Positions 17,091 through 25,345 of a DNA stretch of 36,868 nt are shown here, piece after piece; positions within the stretch are counted from its first letter, which is position 1; each line of letters opens with the position of its first letter. Origin of the DNA: an uncultured Actinomycetes bacterium (GTDB lineage: Bacteria; Actinomycetota; Actinomycetes; Nanopelagicales; Nanopelagicaceae); assembly GCA_903892335.1 (NCBI GenBank), contig CAITID010000187.1, positions 1 to 36,868 on the forward strand. The letters run 5' to 3'. The position numbers were made by a program, and so were the translations under genes. The notes beneath the pieces are model-generated. The model was not told where the DNA came from. It worked only from the letters and a program-made list of their open reading frames with translations, and did no database searches.

Positions 17091-18113
17091 GTGCCGATCA
17101 ATAATCCAGAAGTCCAGTTCATTGCGGAAATATCAGGCAATCATCTAGGCAAAATAGGTAGGGCCAAAGAACTAATCAAAGCCGCTGCAGATTCAGGTGC
17201 CACAGCCGTGAAATTTCAAACCTATACGGCGGACACGATGACATTAAATCTTGATAAGTTTAAGGTCACAAGTGGACATAATTTATGGGGTGGCAAGAAA
17301 CTTTATGAACTTTATGAAGAAGCTCATACTCCTTGGGAATGGCATGAAGAACTATTTGAACTTTGTCGCAAGTTGGATGTTGTTCCATTTAGTTCACCCT
17401 TTGATTTAACGGCCGTAAAATTTCTTGAATCTCTGGATGTATCTATGTATAAAATCGCTTCACTTGAAACGAGTGATCATTTGTTAATTAAGTCAGTTGC
17501 TGACACTGGTAAGCCAATCATAATTTCAACTGGTGCAACTGAGTGGCAAGAAATTGAAGAGCTAGTGGAGGTAGTTAAAAAAACAGGTAATAGAAATTTA
17601 ACATTACTCCTGTGTACAAGTTCTTATCCAGCAGACCCAATCGATGCAAATTTGTATAGAATTGATTTATTAAGACAACACTTTGGAGTGAATATTGGCC
17701 TATCTGATCACACTCTCGGGATTGGTGTCAGCATTGCAGCGATTGCATTAGGTGCAACCGTAATTGAAAAACATCTCACTTTAAGGCGATCAGACGGCGG
17801 TCCTGACGCAGCGTTTTCTATGGAGCCAAATGAGTTTAAAGCACTTGTTGAAGCCGGGAAAGAAGCGTATAAATCTCTTGGAGATAACAAATGGAGATTA
17901 AACGCATCTGAGGCGGAATCGAGGAGGCTCCGTCGGTCTCTCTATATTGTGAAAGATGTAAAAAAGGGAGATTTAATCACAAATCAGAATTTGCGCGCCA
18001 TTAGACCAGGTGCTGGCTGTTCACCTAAACACACTCCAGAACTTATCGGAAAGTATTTTAAGAATGACTACTCAATTGGAACTCCAATGGAAATTTCTTA
18101 CGCATCAGAGTAA
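17091..18113 (+). CDS. pseI: Pseudaminic acid synthase (NeuB/PseI family)
   Basis: 340 residues. It condenses the 6-deoxy sugar released by PseG with phosphoenolpyruvate to give a nine-carbon nonulosonic acid. The NeuB TIM barrel is clear: FIAEISGNHLGKIGRAKELI near residues 9-28, AVKFQTYTADT, SPFDLTAVKFLE, YKIASLETSD and LSDHTLGIGVSIAAIALGATVIEKH. A C-terminal SAF/antifreeze-like domain (about 275-340) starts at RRSLYIVKD. I chose GTG 17091, which gives the usual family length and lies 6 bases from the -10 box; the ATG at 17025 would run back into pseHG. The PseG partner points to a pseudaminic rather than a neuraminic product. Confidence 0.9.
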   Translation: MPINNPEVQFIAEISGNHLGKIGRAKELIKAAADSGATAVKFQTYTADTMTLNLDKFKVTSGHNLWGGKKLYELYEEAHTPWEWHEELFELCRKLDVVPFSSPFDLTAVKFLESLDVSMYKIASLETSDHLLIKSVADTGKPIIISTGATEWQEIEELVEVVKKTGNRNLTLLLCTSSYPADPIDANLYRIDLLRQHFGVNIGLSDHTLGIGVSIAAIALGATVIEKHLTLRRSDGGPDAAFSMEPNEFKALVEAGKEAYKSLGDNKWRLNASEAESRRLRRSLYIVKDVKKGDLITNQNLRAIRPGAGCSPKHTPELIGKYFKNDYSIGTPMEISYASE

Positions 18114-18973
18114 TGATGCAAAAAATAATTATTGGCACCGCAAATTTCACAGGGGAATACGGATTCATAAATACAAAGAAAATAGATTACTCAGAAATTA
18201 GCCAGATAATTAGAAAAGCTCAAATTAGCGGAATCAATCATTTTGACACCGCGAAGGCATACGGAAATGCAGAAGAAATACTAGGAAAAAACTTGGATAA
18301 ATCTCAATCTATAACTATTGACTCCAAGGTTAGTAAAAAGGACTGTGTTTCAGTTGACATGATTGTCCGCACAGCAAAAGAAACAATCAAAAAACTAGGA
18401 GTAGCAAAAATATCAACTCTTTACTTACATAGTTTTGAACTAATTAGAGAAGATAAGCAAAATATTGTGAAAAAAGGATTAGAAAAAGTACTTGAACTCG
18501 AACTTGCGCAACATGTAGGCGTATCTGCGTACACTAAAAGTGAATTGATTAGTGCTAAAGAGGCATTCCCACAATTTACCCATTTTCAAATTATTGAAAA
18601 TATATGTGATCGGAGACTAAATGAATCTGGTGAAATTGTAGAGTTCGTCGAATCTGGAAATGTAATCAACATCAGATCTATTTTTCTACAAGGTATACTA
18701 CTGTCTGACCCGAAAATGCTTCAAGATAAATTCAAATCGGCTTTTGATGCAATAAATGGAATGCATCATTATGCAGAATCACAAAACGTTTCGGTATTGG
18801 ATTTATGCCTAGCTTATGCGAAATCAATAAAATGGGCATCAAAAATTGTGGTAGGAATTGATTCAAAAAAACAACTTGAAGAAATCATAAAATCTAAATA
18901 CGAATTAACTACTGGTTGGGAAAACGAAATATCTACTGTCCCTATAAGCCTGCTGGACCCAAGATTTTGGTAG
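18113..18973 (+). CDS. Aldo/keto reductase of the nonulosonic acid island
   Basis: 286 residues with the AKR barrel. The catalytic tetrad is visible: Asp and Tyr in NHFDTAKAYGNAEEIL (about 41-56), Lys in TIDSKVSKK (about 73) and His in TLYLHSFE (about 108). C-terminal VVGIDSKKQLEE is the usual NADPH-phosphate region. The ATG overlaps the pseI stop by one base (TAATG), so it is co-translated. AKRs of this kind recur beside neuB and spsF genes in surface-sugar clusters, where their substrate is not established as far as I know. Oxidation or reduction of the sugar acid or its precursor is inference. Confidence 0.85.
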   Translation: MMQKIIIGTANFTGEYGFINTKKIDYSEISQIIRKAQISGINHFDTAKAYGNAEEILGKNLDKSQSITIDSKVSKKDCVSVDMIVRTAKETIKKLGVAKISTLYLHSFELIREDKQNIVKKGLEKVLELELAQHVGVSAYTKSELISAKEAFPQFTHFQIIENICDRRLNESGEIVEFVESGNVINIRSIFLQGILLSDPKMLQDKFKSAFDAINGMHHYAESQNVSVLDLCLAYAKSIKWASKIVVGIDSKKQLEEIIKSKYELTTGWENEISTVPISLLDPRFW

Positions 18974-18975
18974 AA

Positions 18976-19689
18976 ATGGAATACAAAACAATTGCTATTT
19001 TACAGGCGCGCATGTCTTCTACTCGCCTTCCTGGAAAAGTTATGCTAACTATTAATAGTAGACCGATGATTTACTGGCAAATTCAAAGAATTAAAAGGGC
19101 AAGGCAGGTAGATAAACTAATTCTGGCAATTTCAGAGGAAGCAAGTGACGATGTCTTAGCTGAGTATCTTGACACAATAAAACAAGTGTACGTGCGAGGT
19201 TCATTAAATGATGTATTAGATCGATTCATAAAGGTTAAAAGTATTTATAAATCTCAAGCAATAGTACGGTTAACCGGTGACTGTCCATTAGTTATGCCTA
19301 CCTTAATTGATGAGATAATCGAAGAATTTTATGCACATGATTTGGATTATGTATCTAATACTGTCACTTTAACATTTCCAGATGGATTGGATGTTGAAGT
19401 TTTTAAATCAGGTGCACTTGATCGCTTACGGAGCTTAAGTCTTTCCGAATCAGAAAAAGAACATGTAACTTTAGGAATCATTAACAGACCAGAGATTTTT
19501 ACTATAAAGAATTACGGTAATTATAAGAACTTAAGCTCTTATAGATGGACTGTCGACGACCAGAAGGATTTTGAGTTTGTTAATAAAGTTTTTGCACACT
19601 TTGAGTCAAAAGAAGTTGATTTTTCACAGAAAGAACTCGAAGAATTCGTGCGCAGCAACCCTGAAATCAATCAAATCAAATTTCGATAA
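18976..19689 (+). CDS. SpsF/PseF-like cytidylyltransferase
   Basis: 237 residues of the CMP-sugar-acid synthetase type (spore-coat SpsF branch). The nucleotide-binding N-terminus is AILQARMSSTRLPGKVML, followed by RLTGDCPLVMP and DGLDVEVF, and a C-terminal YRWTVDDQKDFEFV. In Bacillus this family lies in the spore-coat polysaccharide operon; in this island it most likely activates the PseI product with CTP. The start ATG 18976 comes 2 bases after the AKR stop; an in-frame ATG at 18916 lies inside the AKR gene and adds no family sequence, so I reject it. Confidence 0.85.
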   Translation: MEYKTIAILQARMSSTRLPGKVMLTINSRPMIYWQIQRIKRARQVDKLILAISEEASDDVLAEYLDTIKQVYVRGSLNDVLDRFIKVKSIYKSQAIVRLTGDCPLVMPTLIDEIIEEFYAHDLDYVSNTVTLTFPDGLDVEVFKSGALDRLRSLSLSESEKEHVTLGIINRPEIFTIKNYGNYKNLSSYRWTVDDQKDFEFVNKVFAHFESKEVDFSQKELEEFVRSNPEINQIKFR

Positions 19690-19717
19690 GTTCAATTCAT
19701 TTTTTATGGTATGGGTG

Positions 19718-19723
19718 TAGACT
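19718..19723 (+). promoter_or_regulatory. -10 box of a probable leaderless promoter (HemL-like gene)
   Basis: TAGACT, then 6 bases (tgttga), then the ATG at 19730. It lies in the only notable gap (40 bases) within the rightward half of the sugar-acid island, so the aminotransferase may be expressed separately from pseI–AKR–spsF. Confidence 0.58.
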
Positions 19724-19729
19724 TGTTGA

Positions 19730-21016
19730 ATGCGAAAGTTTCTAAACTCAGTTGCCCATTTAGAAAGAGCAGAGGTAACTATTCCATTAGGGTCGCAAAC
19801 ATTTAGCAAATCAAAAACTCAGTACCCAATCGGTGTATCTCCACTTTTTGCGACCAAAGCGCTGGGAGCCCATATTTGGGATATTGATGGCAACAAGTTC
19901 ATTGATCTTGTTAATTCATTAGCTGCGGTAACTTTGGGCTATGGTGATCGTCGGATAGAAAAAGCCGTGAAGAGTCAATTAAAAAGAGGCGTTTCATTAT
20001 CACTTCCTACAAAACTTGAAGCCGAAGTTTCTGAGTTAATTACTAATTTGGTTCCATCGGCAGAAATGGTGAGATTCAGCAAAAATGGAACCGACGCTAC
20101 TTCTGCAGCAATTAGATTGGCACGGAGCTATACCGGCCGAGACCACATAATTGTTTGCGGTTATCACGGTTGGCAGGATTGGTTTATTGGGTCGACGAGC
20201 AGAAACAAAGGCGTGCCTAAGGCAATCTCTGATCTCACTCACGCATTTGAGTACAACAACTTAGATTCTCTAATTGCAACCTTAAATAGGCTTGAAAATA
20301 AAGTTGCCGCTGTAATTCTTGAACCGATGAGTAGTACCTACCCCACAAAAGACTTTTTGTCTTCGGTAAAGGATTTAACACACAAGGCAGGCGCTGTTTT
20401 AATTTTTGATGAGGTAATTACTGGCTTTAGATTTTCTAAAGGGGGAGCTCAGGAGTTGTTTGGGGTAACTCCTGATTTATCTACATTTGGGAAAGGCATC
20501 GCTAACGGTTTTCCTTTATCAGCCGTAGTTGGTAAAAAAGAAATAATGCTAGAAATGGAAAACGTCTTTTTATCTGGGACTTTTGGTGGTGAACTACTCT
20601 CATTAGCAGCAGCCAAAAATGTACTCCAGCGGCACTTAGAGGAAGATATTTGTGGTGACTTAGAGAAAAAAGGGATAGCACTAGCTGACCTAACAACAAA
20701 AGCAATATCAGAAAACGGGCTACAAGATGTTGTGTCACTTACAGGCCATCCAAGTTGGAAGTTTTTTAATTGGCAACCTACAAATAAATACTCAGTAGGC
20801 GAGATTAAAACTTATTTTCTACAGGAGATTTTTCAAGAAGGTATTTTAGTTTTGAACTCCCACAATATATCACTTGCGCATAACGTAAAAATCATTTCAA
20901 GAATATCAGAAGCCTACAACAAGGTTTTTAGCAATATACGAGAGGCGCTAGACAAAAATATTTTACGAGATCAACTACTCGTTCCAGCGTTGGAGCCTCT
21001 TTTCAAAGTTAGGTGA
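19730..21016 (+). CDS. Class III aminotransferase, HemL-like, in a sugar-acid island
   Basis: 428 residues of the PLP-dependent class III fold resembling glutamate-1-semialdehyde aminomutase. Signs are WDIDGNKFIDLVNSLAAVTLGY near 47-68, KNGTDATSAAIRLAR, VCGYHGWQDWF, the PLP-anchoring LIFDEVITGFRF and the Schiff-base lysine in STFGKGIANGFPLSA (about 250-264). It differs from a true HemL in lacking the usual genomic context and in carrying a PNG-like KNGTDA instead of the family's SGTEA. Similar genes recur in neuB/spsF clusters, so amination of a keto sugar is more likely than tetrapyrrole synthesis. That role is inference. Confidence 0.8.
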   Translation: MRKFLNSVAHLERAEVTIPLGSQTFSKSKTQYPIGVSPLFATKALGAHIWDIDGNKFIDLVNSLAAVTLGYGDRRIEKAVKSQLKRGVSLSLPTKLEAEVSELITNLVPSAEMVRFSKNGTDATSAAIRLARSYTGRDHIIVCGYHGWQDWFIGSTSRNKGVPKAISDLTHAFEYNNLDSLIATLNRLENKVAAVILEPMSSTYPTKDFLSSVKDLTHKAGAVLIFDEVITGFRFSKGGAQELFGVTPDLSTFGKGIANGFPLSAVVGKKEIMLEMENVFLSGTFGGELLSLAAAKNVLQRHLEEDICGDLEKKGIALADLTTKAISENGLQDVVSLTGHPSWKFFNWQPTNKYSVGEIKTYFLQEIFQEGILVLNSHNISLAHNVKIISRISEAYNKVFSNIREALDKNILRDQLLVPALEPLFKVR

Positions 21017-21211
21017 AAATAAAGGAACATTAATCTCTTATTTGCCACTCGCATCATAAATATCTTGCCAATAAACGAGCAGAAATGAATAACTCTTACT
21101 CCAGTAATTAAATTCCACTTTAATCGGAATATTTTAAAAATAGATCCTGAAATCTTAAGTGACCATAAAGAAAATTCTAAACTACCTCTGCCCCCACTAC
21201 TTTTTTGAAGA

Positions 21212-21871
21212 TTATGAATTAAAAGTAAAACGAAAGTCTTCTAATTTTCTGAATTTTAAATCACTTTCGATACACCATTCACCATCGTCCCGCGCAAATC
21301 TTTCAATGAAAACGAAATTTAATTCATGTTTCCTGGCTATTTCTGCGTCACTCTCGCTATCGGAAATTGAAAAAGTTTTTGAAGGCTTGTTTTCGCTTAT
21401 TATTTGCTGCATTCTCAAATCTTTGCTCGGCGGTGTTCCAATCAACTTATTTGCAAATACTTTGTGTAGTCCAAACTGAGCTGAGATTATTTTTAGTTGA
21501 TGATTATCGCAATTTGTAAGAAGAATTAAATTATGGCTGTCACTTAAGTCAGCGAAATAAAAAATAGCATCATCAATTTCTGATTTCAGTCTGGCTTGAA
21601 GCGAAAGCACGTCGAATTCTTCTAAAATAGATGAATACACCGTCTCTCTCTTGTAATCTGATACATCTTTTTGTAAATCGAGAAAGTAATTCACCTTATC
21701 AAACCTAGAGATTCCAGGGTTACTTATATCAAATTCCTTAAATTCGAGATAAACCTTATCTGAAATACAAAACTTAGAAACGGATTCTATAAGGCAGTTG
21801 GAGAGATTTTCGAGAGAATCCAATACAACCCCATCCATATCAAAAATTAGTAGTTTTTGATCAGAAATCAT
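21212..21871 (-). CDS. HAD-superfamily phosphatase next to kdsB
   Basis: 219 residues with all HAD motifs: nucleophile FDMDGVVLDS (residues about 9-18), motif II LLTNCDN (near 115), motif III lysine in PPSKDLRM and motif IV SDSESDAEIARKH (about 168-180). The cap between motifs I and II is helical. Its ATG overlaps the kdsB stop (ATGA), so the two act together. A sugar-acid phosphate phosphatase (as KdsC for Kdo-8-phosphate) would fit the partner, but this protein has a larger cap than KdsC, so the substrate is uncertain. It ends convergent to the HemL-like gene, across 195 bases without a gene. Confidence 0.82.
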   Translation of the reverse strand: MISDQKLLIFDMDGVVLDSLENLSNCLIESVSKFCISDKVYLEFKEFDISNPGISRFDKVNYFLDLQKDVSDYKRETVYSSILEEFDVLSLQARLKSEIDDAIFYFADLSDSHNLILLTNCDNHQLKIISAQFGLHKVFANKLIGTPPSKDLRMQQIISENKPSKTFSISDSESDAEIARKHELNFVFIERFARDDGEWCIESDLKFRKLEDFRFTFNS

Positions 21872-22587
21872 TTAAAGTCTCCGTATTTATTCACAAATTC
21901 ATAATCCGCCAAACTATCAACTGCTCTTCCGAAATTGGGAATTTCAATTGCGCGTACAGTAATTCCATTTTCTATCAACCTAAGTATTTCAACACTCTCG
22001 GCTGTTTCTAGAGGGCCTTTTTCAAAATTTCCAAACATTTCAAGATCCACTCTATTAAATCCATACAGTCCAGTGTGTTTAAGAAAACCTAGTTCAGCTT
22101 TCTCATTTGAAATTGGCAACTTACTACGAGAAGCATAAATTAATCTAGACCCGCTAACAGCAACTTTAACAACTGATTTACTTTCTATATAACTACTATC
22201 GTAGATTTTTGCGTATCCAATACAAGATTCCAAATGCTGTAGTGTTGTTTCCACAAAATTTTTAATTACGTTTGCAGGTAACATGGGCTCATCACCTTGA
22301 ACATTTATGAAGTATTCAATAGTGGTTGTATTCAGCAGCTCGACTAGCCTGTCTGTTCCAGTTTCACAATCCAAGGATGATTTTACAGAAGGAATATTAA
22401 ACTCAGCGCAAACTTTCAAGATTTCAGCATCCGGAGTACTGACAACGATATTTTCTACTCCAACTGCATCAATACATTTTTCCGCAACTCGAATAACCAT
22501 AGGTTTGCCTTGAATATCCATTAAGGGTTTTCCGGGTAGGCGTGTTGAGTTCATTCTGGCCGGAATTACAACCTTATAGCTGCTCAC
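21868..22587 (-). CDS. kdsB: CMP-Kdo synthetase family cytidylyltransferase
   Basis: 239 residues. KdsB uses CTP to activate the eight-carbon sugar acid Kdo. Signature segments are VVIPARMNSTRLPGKPLMDI (residues 6-25), CETGTDRLVELL, FINVQGDEPMLP and GRAVDSLADYEFVNK at the end. The start is GTG 22587, with AAGGGG 7 bases before it. An actinobacterium has no lipopolysaccharide and no kdsA or kdsD is in the window, so it may activate Kdo for a capsule or a different 3-deoxy sugar acid. It is the outermost island gene, 98 bases from tRNA-Ser(GGA). Confidence 0.86.
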   Translation of the reverse strand: MSSYKVVIPARMNSTRLPGKPLMDIQGKPMVIRVAEKCIDAVGVENIVVSTPDAEILKVCAEFNIPSVKSSLDCETGTDRLVELLNTTTIEYFINVQGDEPMLPANVIKNFVETTLQHLESCIGYAKIYDSSYIESKSVVKVAVSGSRLIYASRSKLPISNEKAELGFLKHTGLYGFNRVDLEMFGNFEKGPLETAESVEILRLIENGITVRAIEIPNFGRAVDSLADYEFVNKYGDFK

Positions 22588-22685
22588 TCTATGACCCCTT
22601 AACTTCCATCTAATCTTTCATGCCCGGTGCCATAATGATAAGAGCCAAGTACATAATTTAAATCCATATGTTTGGGAAGTTTCCG

Positions 22686-22770
22686 CGGAGGATGAGGGAT
22701 TTGAACCCTCGATAGGTTTCCCTATACACGCTTTCCAAGCGTGCGCACTCGGCCGCTATGCGAATCCTCC
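22686..22770 (-). tRNA. tRNA-Ser (anticodon GGA), CCA not encoded
   Basis: Minus strand GGAGGAT…ATCCTCC acceptor stem with discriminator G at 22686; the next bases are CGG, so CCA must be added after transcription, unlike the other two tRNAs here. The anticodon stem CACGC/GCGTG encloses TTGGAAA, giving GGA (22734-22736). A long variable arm TAGGG/CCTA marks the serine class. It sits at the boundary between the sugar-acid island and the housekeeping block. Confidence 0.95.
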
Positions 22771-22824
22771 AGGCATCAACCTCGCATTAGATTGCTGCGG
22801 GAGAACCTTATCGGTGGTACTTAC

Positions 22825-22830
22825 TATGAT
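22825..22830 (+). promoter_or_regulatory. -10 box of the SRP RNA gene
   Basis: TATGAT ends 8 bases before the G at 22839 where the terminal helix of the SRP RNA begins. This gives an independent check, on a non-coding gene, that transcripts here begin about 6-8 bases after a TANNNT box. Confidence 0.6.
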
Positions 22831-22836
22831 TCACCG

Positions 22837-22928
22837 CAGATCCTCCGTGCGGCATTAACGTGCTGAACTCCCCCAGGGCAGGAATGCAGCAAGGGTAGGC
22901 CCGCTCTAATGGGTGTACGGGGGATCCC
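22837..22928 (+). ncRNA. ffs: Signal recognition particle RNA, small bacterial type (4.5S)
   Basis: The conserved apical domain is present: TGAACTCCCCCAGGGC, AGGAATGCAGCAAGGGTA and the return strand GCCCGCTCTAATGGGTG. The terminal helix pairs GATCCTCCGTGC (22839-22850) with GTACGGGGGATC (22915-22926). It binds Ffh and directs membrane-protein synthesis to the translocon. About 90 nt, directly upstream of dnaX as in many actinobacteria. Ends are estimated from the helix. Confidence 0.95.
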
Positions 22929-22968
22929 AAATTTATTAAGGTTTAAGTAAGTTCTACGGTGAGGGGAA

Positions 22969-24639
22969 ATGATGTCACTAGCGTTATATCGCAAGTACCG
23001 TCCCTCAGTTTTTGCTGACGTTATTGGTCAAGAGCATGTAACAACTCCACTTTCAAATGCGTTGCAATCAGGAAAAATTCATCACGCATATCTTTTCAGT
23101 GGCCCACGTGGATGCGGAAAAACATCAAGCGCTCGCATTATGGCGCGTTCACTAAATTGCGAAAAAGGACCAACTCCAAATCCATGTGGCATTTGTCAAT
23201 CTTGCACAGACCTAGTTGCAAATGGTCCGGGATCACTTGATGTAATTGAATTGGATGCAGCTACCCATGGTTTAGTTGATGATGCACGCGATCTTCGCGA
23301 TAAAGCTTTCTTTGCACCAGTGCAAAGCCGTTACAAGATTTACATTATTGATGAGGCACACCAACTTGGGCCCGGAGCAGCGAATGCGTTACTAAAAGTA
23401 GTTGAAGAGCCACCAGCACACGTTTTATTTATTTTTGCAACAACAGAGCCAGATAAGTTAATTTCAACAATTAGATCTCGCACCCACCACTATCCATTTA
23501 GATTGGTACCACCAGCAACTTTGGGCGCACACCTTGAAAAGATCTGTGATGCTGAAGGCATCAAGGTTGCCAAAGGTGTTATTCCTTTGGTTGTTAGGGC
23601 ATCAGGTGGTTCTGTTCGAGATGCATTATCTGTTCTTGGTCAATTACTTGCAGGTGCCGGTAAAGATGGCGTTACCTATGAGATTGCAGTAGCTCTACTT
23701 GGCTACACCGATGGTGCTTTATTAGATGAATCAATTGACGCTATTGCAGCCCGTGATGGTGCAACTCTGTTTACAACAATTGATCGGGTAATTGAATCTG
23801 GCTCTGATCCAAGAAGATTTGCTCAAGATTTACTAGAGCGTCTTAGAGATCTAATCATTATTGGCGCAGTAGAGGAGAACAACAGCCAAGTTTTAAATGA
23901 GTACCCAGAGGATCAATTAGAGCGAATTCGTACACAATCGAAGTTAATTGGTGTTGCAAATCTAATTAGATCAGCGGATATTGTGGCTGAGGGATTAACT
24001 CAAATGCGTGGTGCTACACCACCACGGTTATTACTTGAACTTATGTGCGGTCGAATACTGCTTCCAGCAAGTGATGATTCAGCGGTTCTAGCCCGGATTG
24101 AAAGATTAGAAAAAGCTGCAACCCTTACGCCAATTAACAAGGTTGAGTCCGCACCTGTTGCAAAGGTTGAAGTTGTTAAGGAAACACCGACAGTAAAGCC
24201 AGCAGAGAAAACAATTGAAGCAGTTAAGGAAACAGTCAAAGCAGCAGTTGCAAAACCAACCGGCAATGTTGATGTTGCCGCCCTTCGCCGGATGTGGCCC
24301 GATGTAATTGAAAATGTTAAAAAACGCCGCCGCCTTACCTGGTCCCTGCTAAGTGCAAGTGCGCAAATTCTTGGATTAGATGATCAAGCAATCACTATTG
24401 GAATAGTTAATGCTGGCGCCCGAGATTCATTTATTAGATCAGGCAGTGATCAGATATTGGCAGATGCCTTTGAAGAGGTAACAGGCTTAAAGCGAAAGAT
24501 TGAATGCACAGTTGATCCATCTGTTAATCCAGCACCAGCTGCGCGAAGTGATGAGGATCCATCAGATGAAAACATGCTTACCGGAACACAACTGCTAGCC
24601 AAAGAACTAGGCGCCAAAATTATTAAGGAGTCTCACTAA
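22969..24639 (+). CDS. dnaX: DNA polymerase III subunit gamma/tau
   Basis: 556 residues; ATPase of the replicative clamp loader. ALYRKYRPSVFADVIGQEHV opens the AAA+ domain, Walker A is GPRGCGKTSS (about 45-54), the zinc module has Cys in CEKGPTPNPCGICQSC, and Walker B is IDEAHQL (about 127-133). A Pro/Lys/Glu-rich linker (about 385-430) leads to a C-terminal domain. Two ATGs lie in tandem (22969, 22972); the second has better spacing to AGGGG, and the difference is one residue. recR follows after 23 bases, with no ybaB gene in between. Confidence 0.96.
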   Translation: MMSLALYRKYRPSVFADVIGQEHVTTPLSNALQSGKIHHAYLFSGPRGCGKTSSARIMARSLNCEKGPTPNPCGICQSCTDLVANGPGSLDVIELDAATHGLVDDARDLRDKAFFAPVQSRYKIYIIDEAHQLGPGAANALLKVVEEPPAHVLFIFATTEPDKLISTIRSRTHHYPFRLVPPATLGAHLEKICDAEGIKVAKGVIPLVVRASGGSVRDALSVLGQLLAGAGKDGVTYEIAVALLGYTDGALLDESIDAIAARDGATLFTTIDRVIESGSDPRRFAQDLLERLRDLIIIGAVEENNSQVLNEYPEDQLERIRTQSKLIGVANLIRSADIVAEGLTQMRGATPPRLLLELMCGRILLPASDDSAVLARIERLEKAATLTPINKVESAPVAKVEVVKETPTVKPAEKTIEAVKETVKAAVAKPTGNVDVAALRRMWPDVIENVKKRRRLTWSLLSASAQILGLDDQAITIGIVNAGARDSFIRSGSDQILADAFEEVTGLKRKIECTVDPSVNPAPAARSDEDPSDENMLTGTQLLAKELGAKIIKESH

Positions 24640-24662
24640 GTTAAGTACTTAGTAAATTAGAT

Positions 24663-25262
24663 ATGTATGAAGGCATAATCCAAGATTTAATTGATGAGCT
24701 AGGAAGATTGCCTGGTGTTGGTCCAAAGAGTGCACAGCGAATTGCTTTTCACATAATTCAATCAGAGCGGGTAGATGTAACACGACTGGCTGAGATTTTA
24801 AAAACAGTTAAAGAGAGAGTTAAGTTTTGCACCATTTGCGGCAACATCACTGAGGAAGAGCTTTGTAAAATTTGCCGCGACCCTAGAAGAGATAACACCT
24901 CTATCTGCGTTGTTGAAGAGAGCAAAGATGTGATTGCAATAGAGAAGACCCGTGAATTTAAAGGTAAGTACCATGTGCTTGGCGGTGCAATCTCGCCAAT
25001 TGATGGAATAGGCCCAGAGAATCTGCGTATCCGGGAATTAATGCAGCGCCTTGCTGAAACTCAGATCGCTGAGGTAATCATTGCCACCGATCCAAACCTT
25101 GAGGGTGAGGCAACTGCTACCTATCTGACTAGATTGATTAAGCCGATCGGAGTTAAGGTTTCAAGACTTGCCTCAGGCCTGCCAGTAGGCGGAGATCTGG
25201 AATATGCCGACGAGGTAACGCTTGGCCGGGCATTTGAAGGCCGAACTAGCTACGATTCCTAA
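24663..25262 (+). CDS. recR: Recombination mediator RecR
   Basis: 199 residues, the usual length. It loads RecA at gaps together with RecF/RecO. Helix-hairpin-helix [18 protein letters not shown] (about 13-30), a four-cysteine zinc finger from CTICG to CKICRD (about 56-73), then a TOPRIM domain with [13 protein letters not shown] and [15 protein letters not shown]. The start at 24663 gives the standard [14 protein letters not shown] opening. Co-transcribed with dnaX. Confidence 0.97.
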   Translation: MYEGIIQDLIDELGRLPGVGPKSAQRIAFHIIQSERVDVTRLAEILKTVKERVKFCTICGNITEEELCKICRDPRRDNTSICVVEESKDVIAIEKTREFKGKYHVLGGAISPIDGIGPENLRIRELMQRLAETQIAEVIIATDPNLEGEATATYLTRLIKPIGVKVSRLASGLPVGGDLEYADEVTLGRAFEGRTSYDS

Positions 25263-25274
25263 GAATCTCATTAT

Positions 25275-25296
25275 TTAAGATGTTCGGGCGTCTTAA
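25275..25296 (+). terminator. Hairpin between recR and lysC
   Basis: TTAAGATG (25275-25282) pairs with CGTCTTAA (25289-25296), including one G-U, around TTCGGG, 12 bases after the recR stop. No T-run follows, but the stable TTCG-like loop and position suggest a stop for the dnaX-recR mRNA. Confidence 0.4.
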
Positions 25297-25345
25297 TATG
25301 TAAGACAATCCCCAATTAATCATCATCATGCTTCAAACTTGAGCC

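Noticed and set aside
18916-18975. Longer N-terminus for the SpsF-like protein
   Set aside because: The extra 20 codons overlap the AKR gene and do not match the family; ATG 18976 follows the AKR stop directly.
20970-21211. Minus-strand frame across the gap between the HemL-like and HAD genes, about 80 codons
   Set aside because: It is open but has no start codon with a ribosome site or a -10 box, and reads in another frame from the end of the HAD gene. I recognise no protein. A decayed gene is possible but not shown; the gap otherwise holds nothing I can name.
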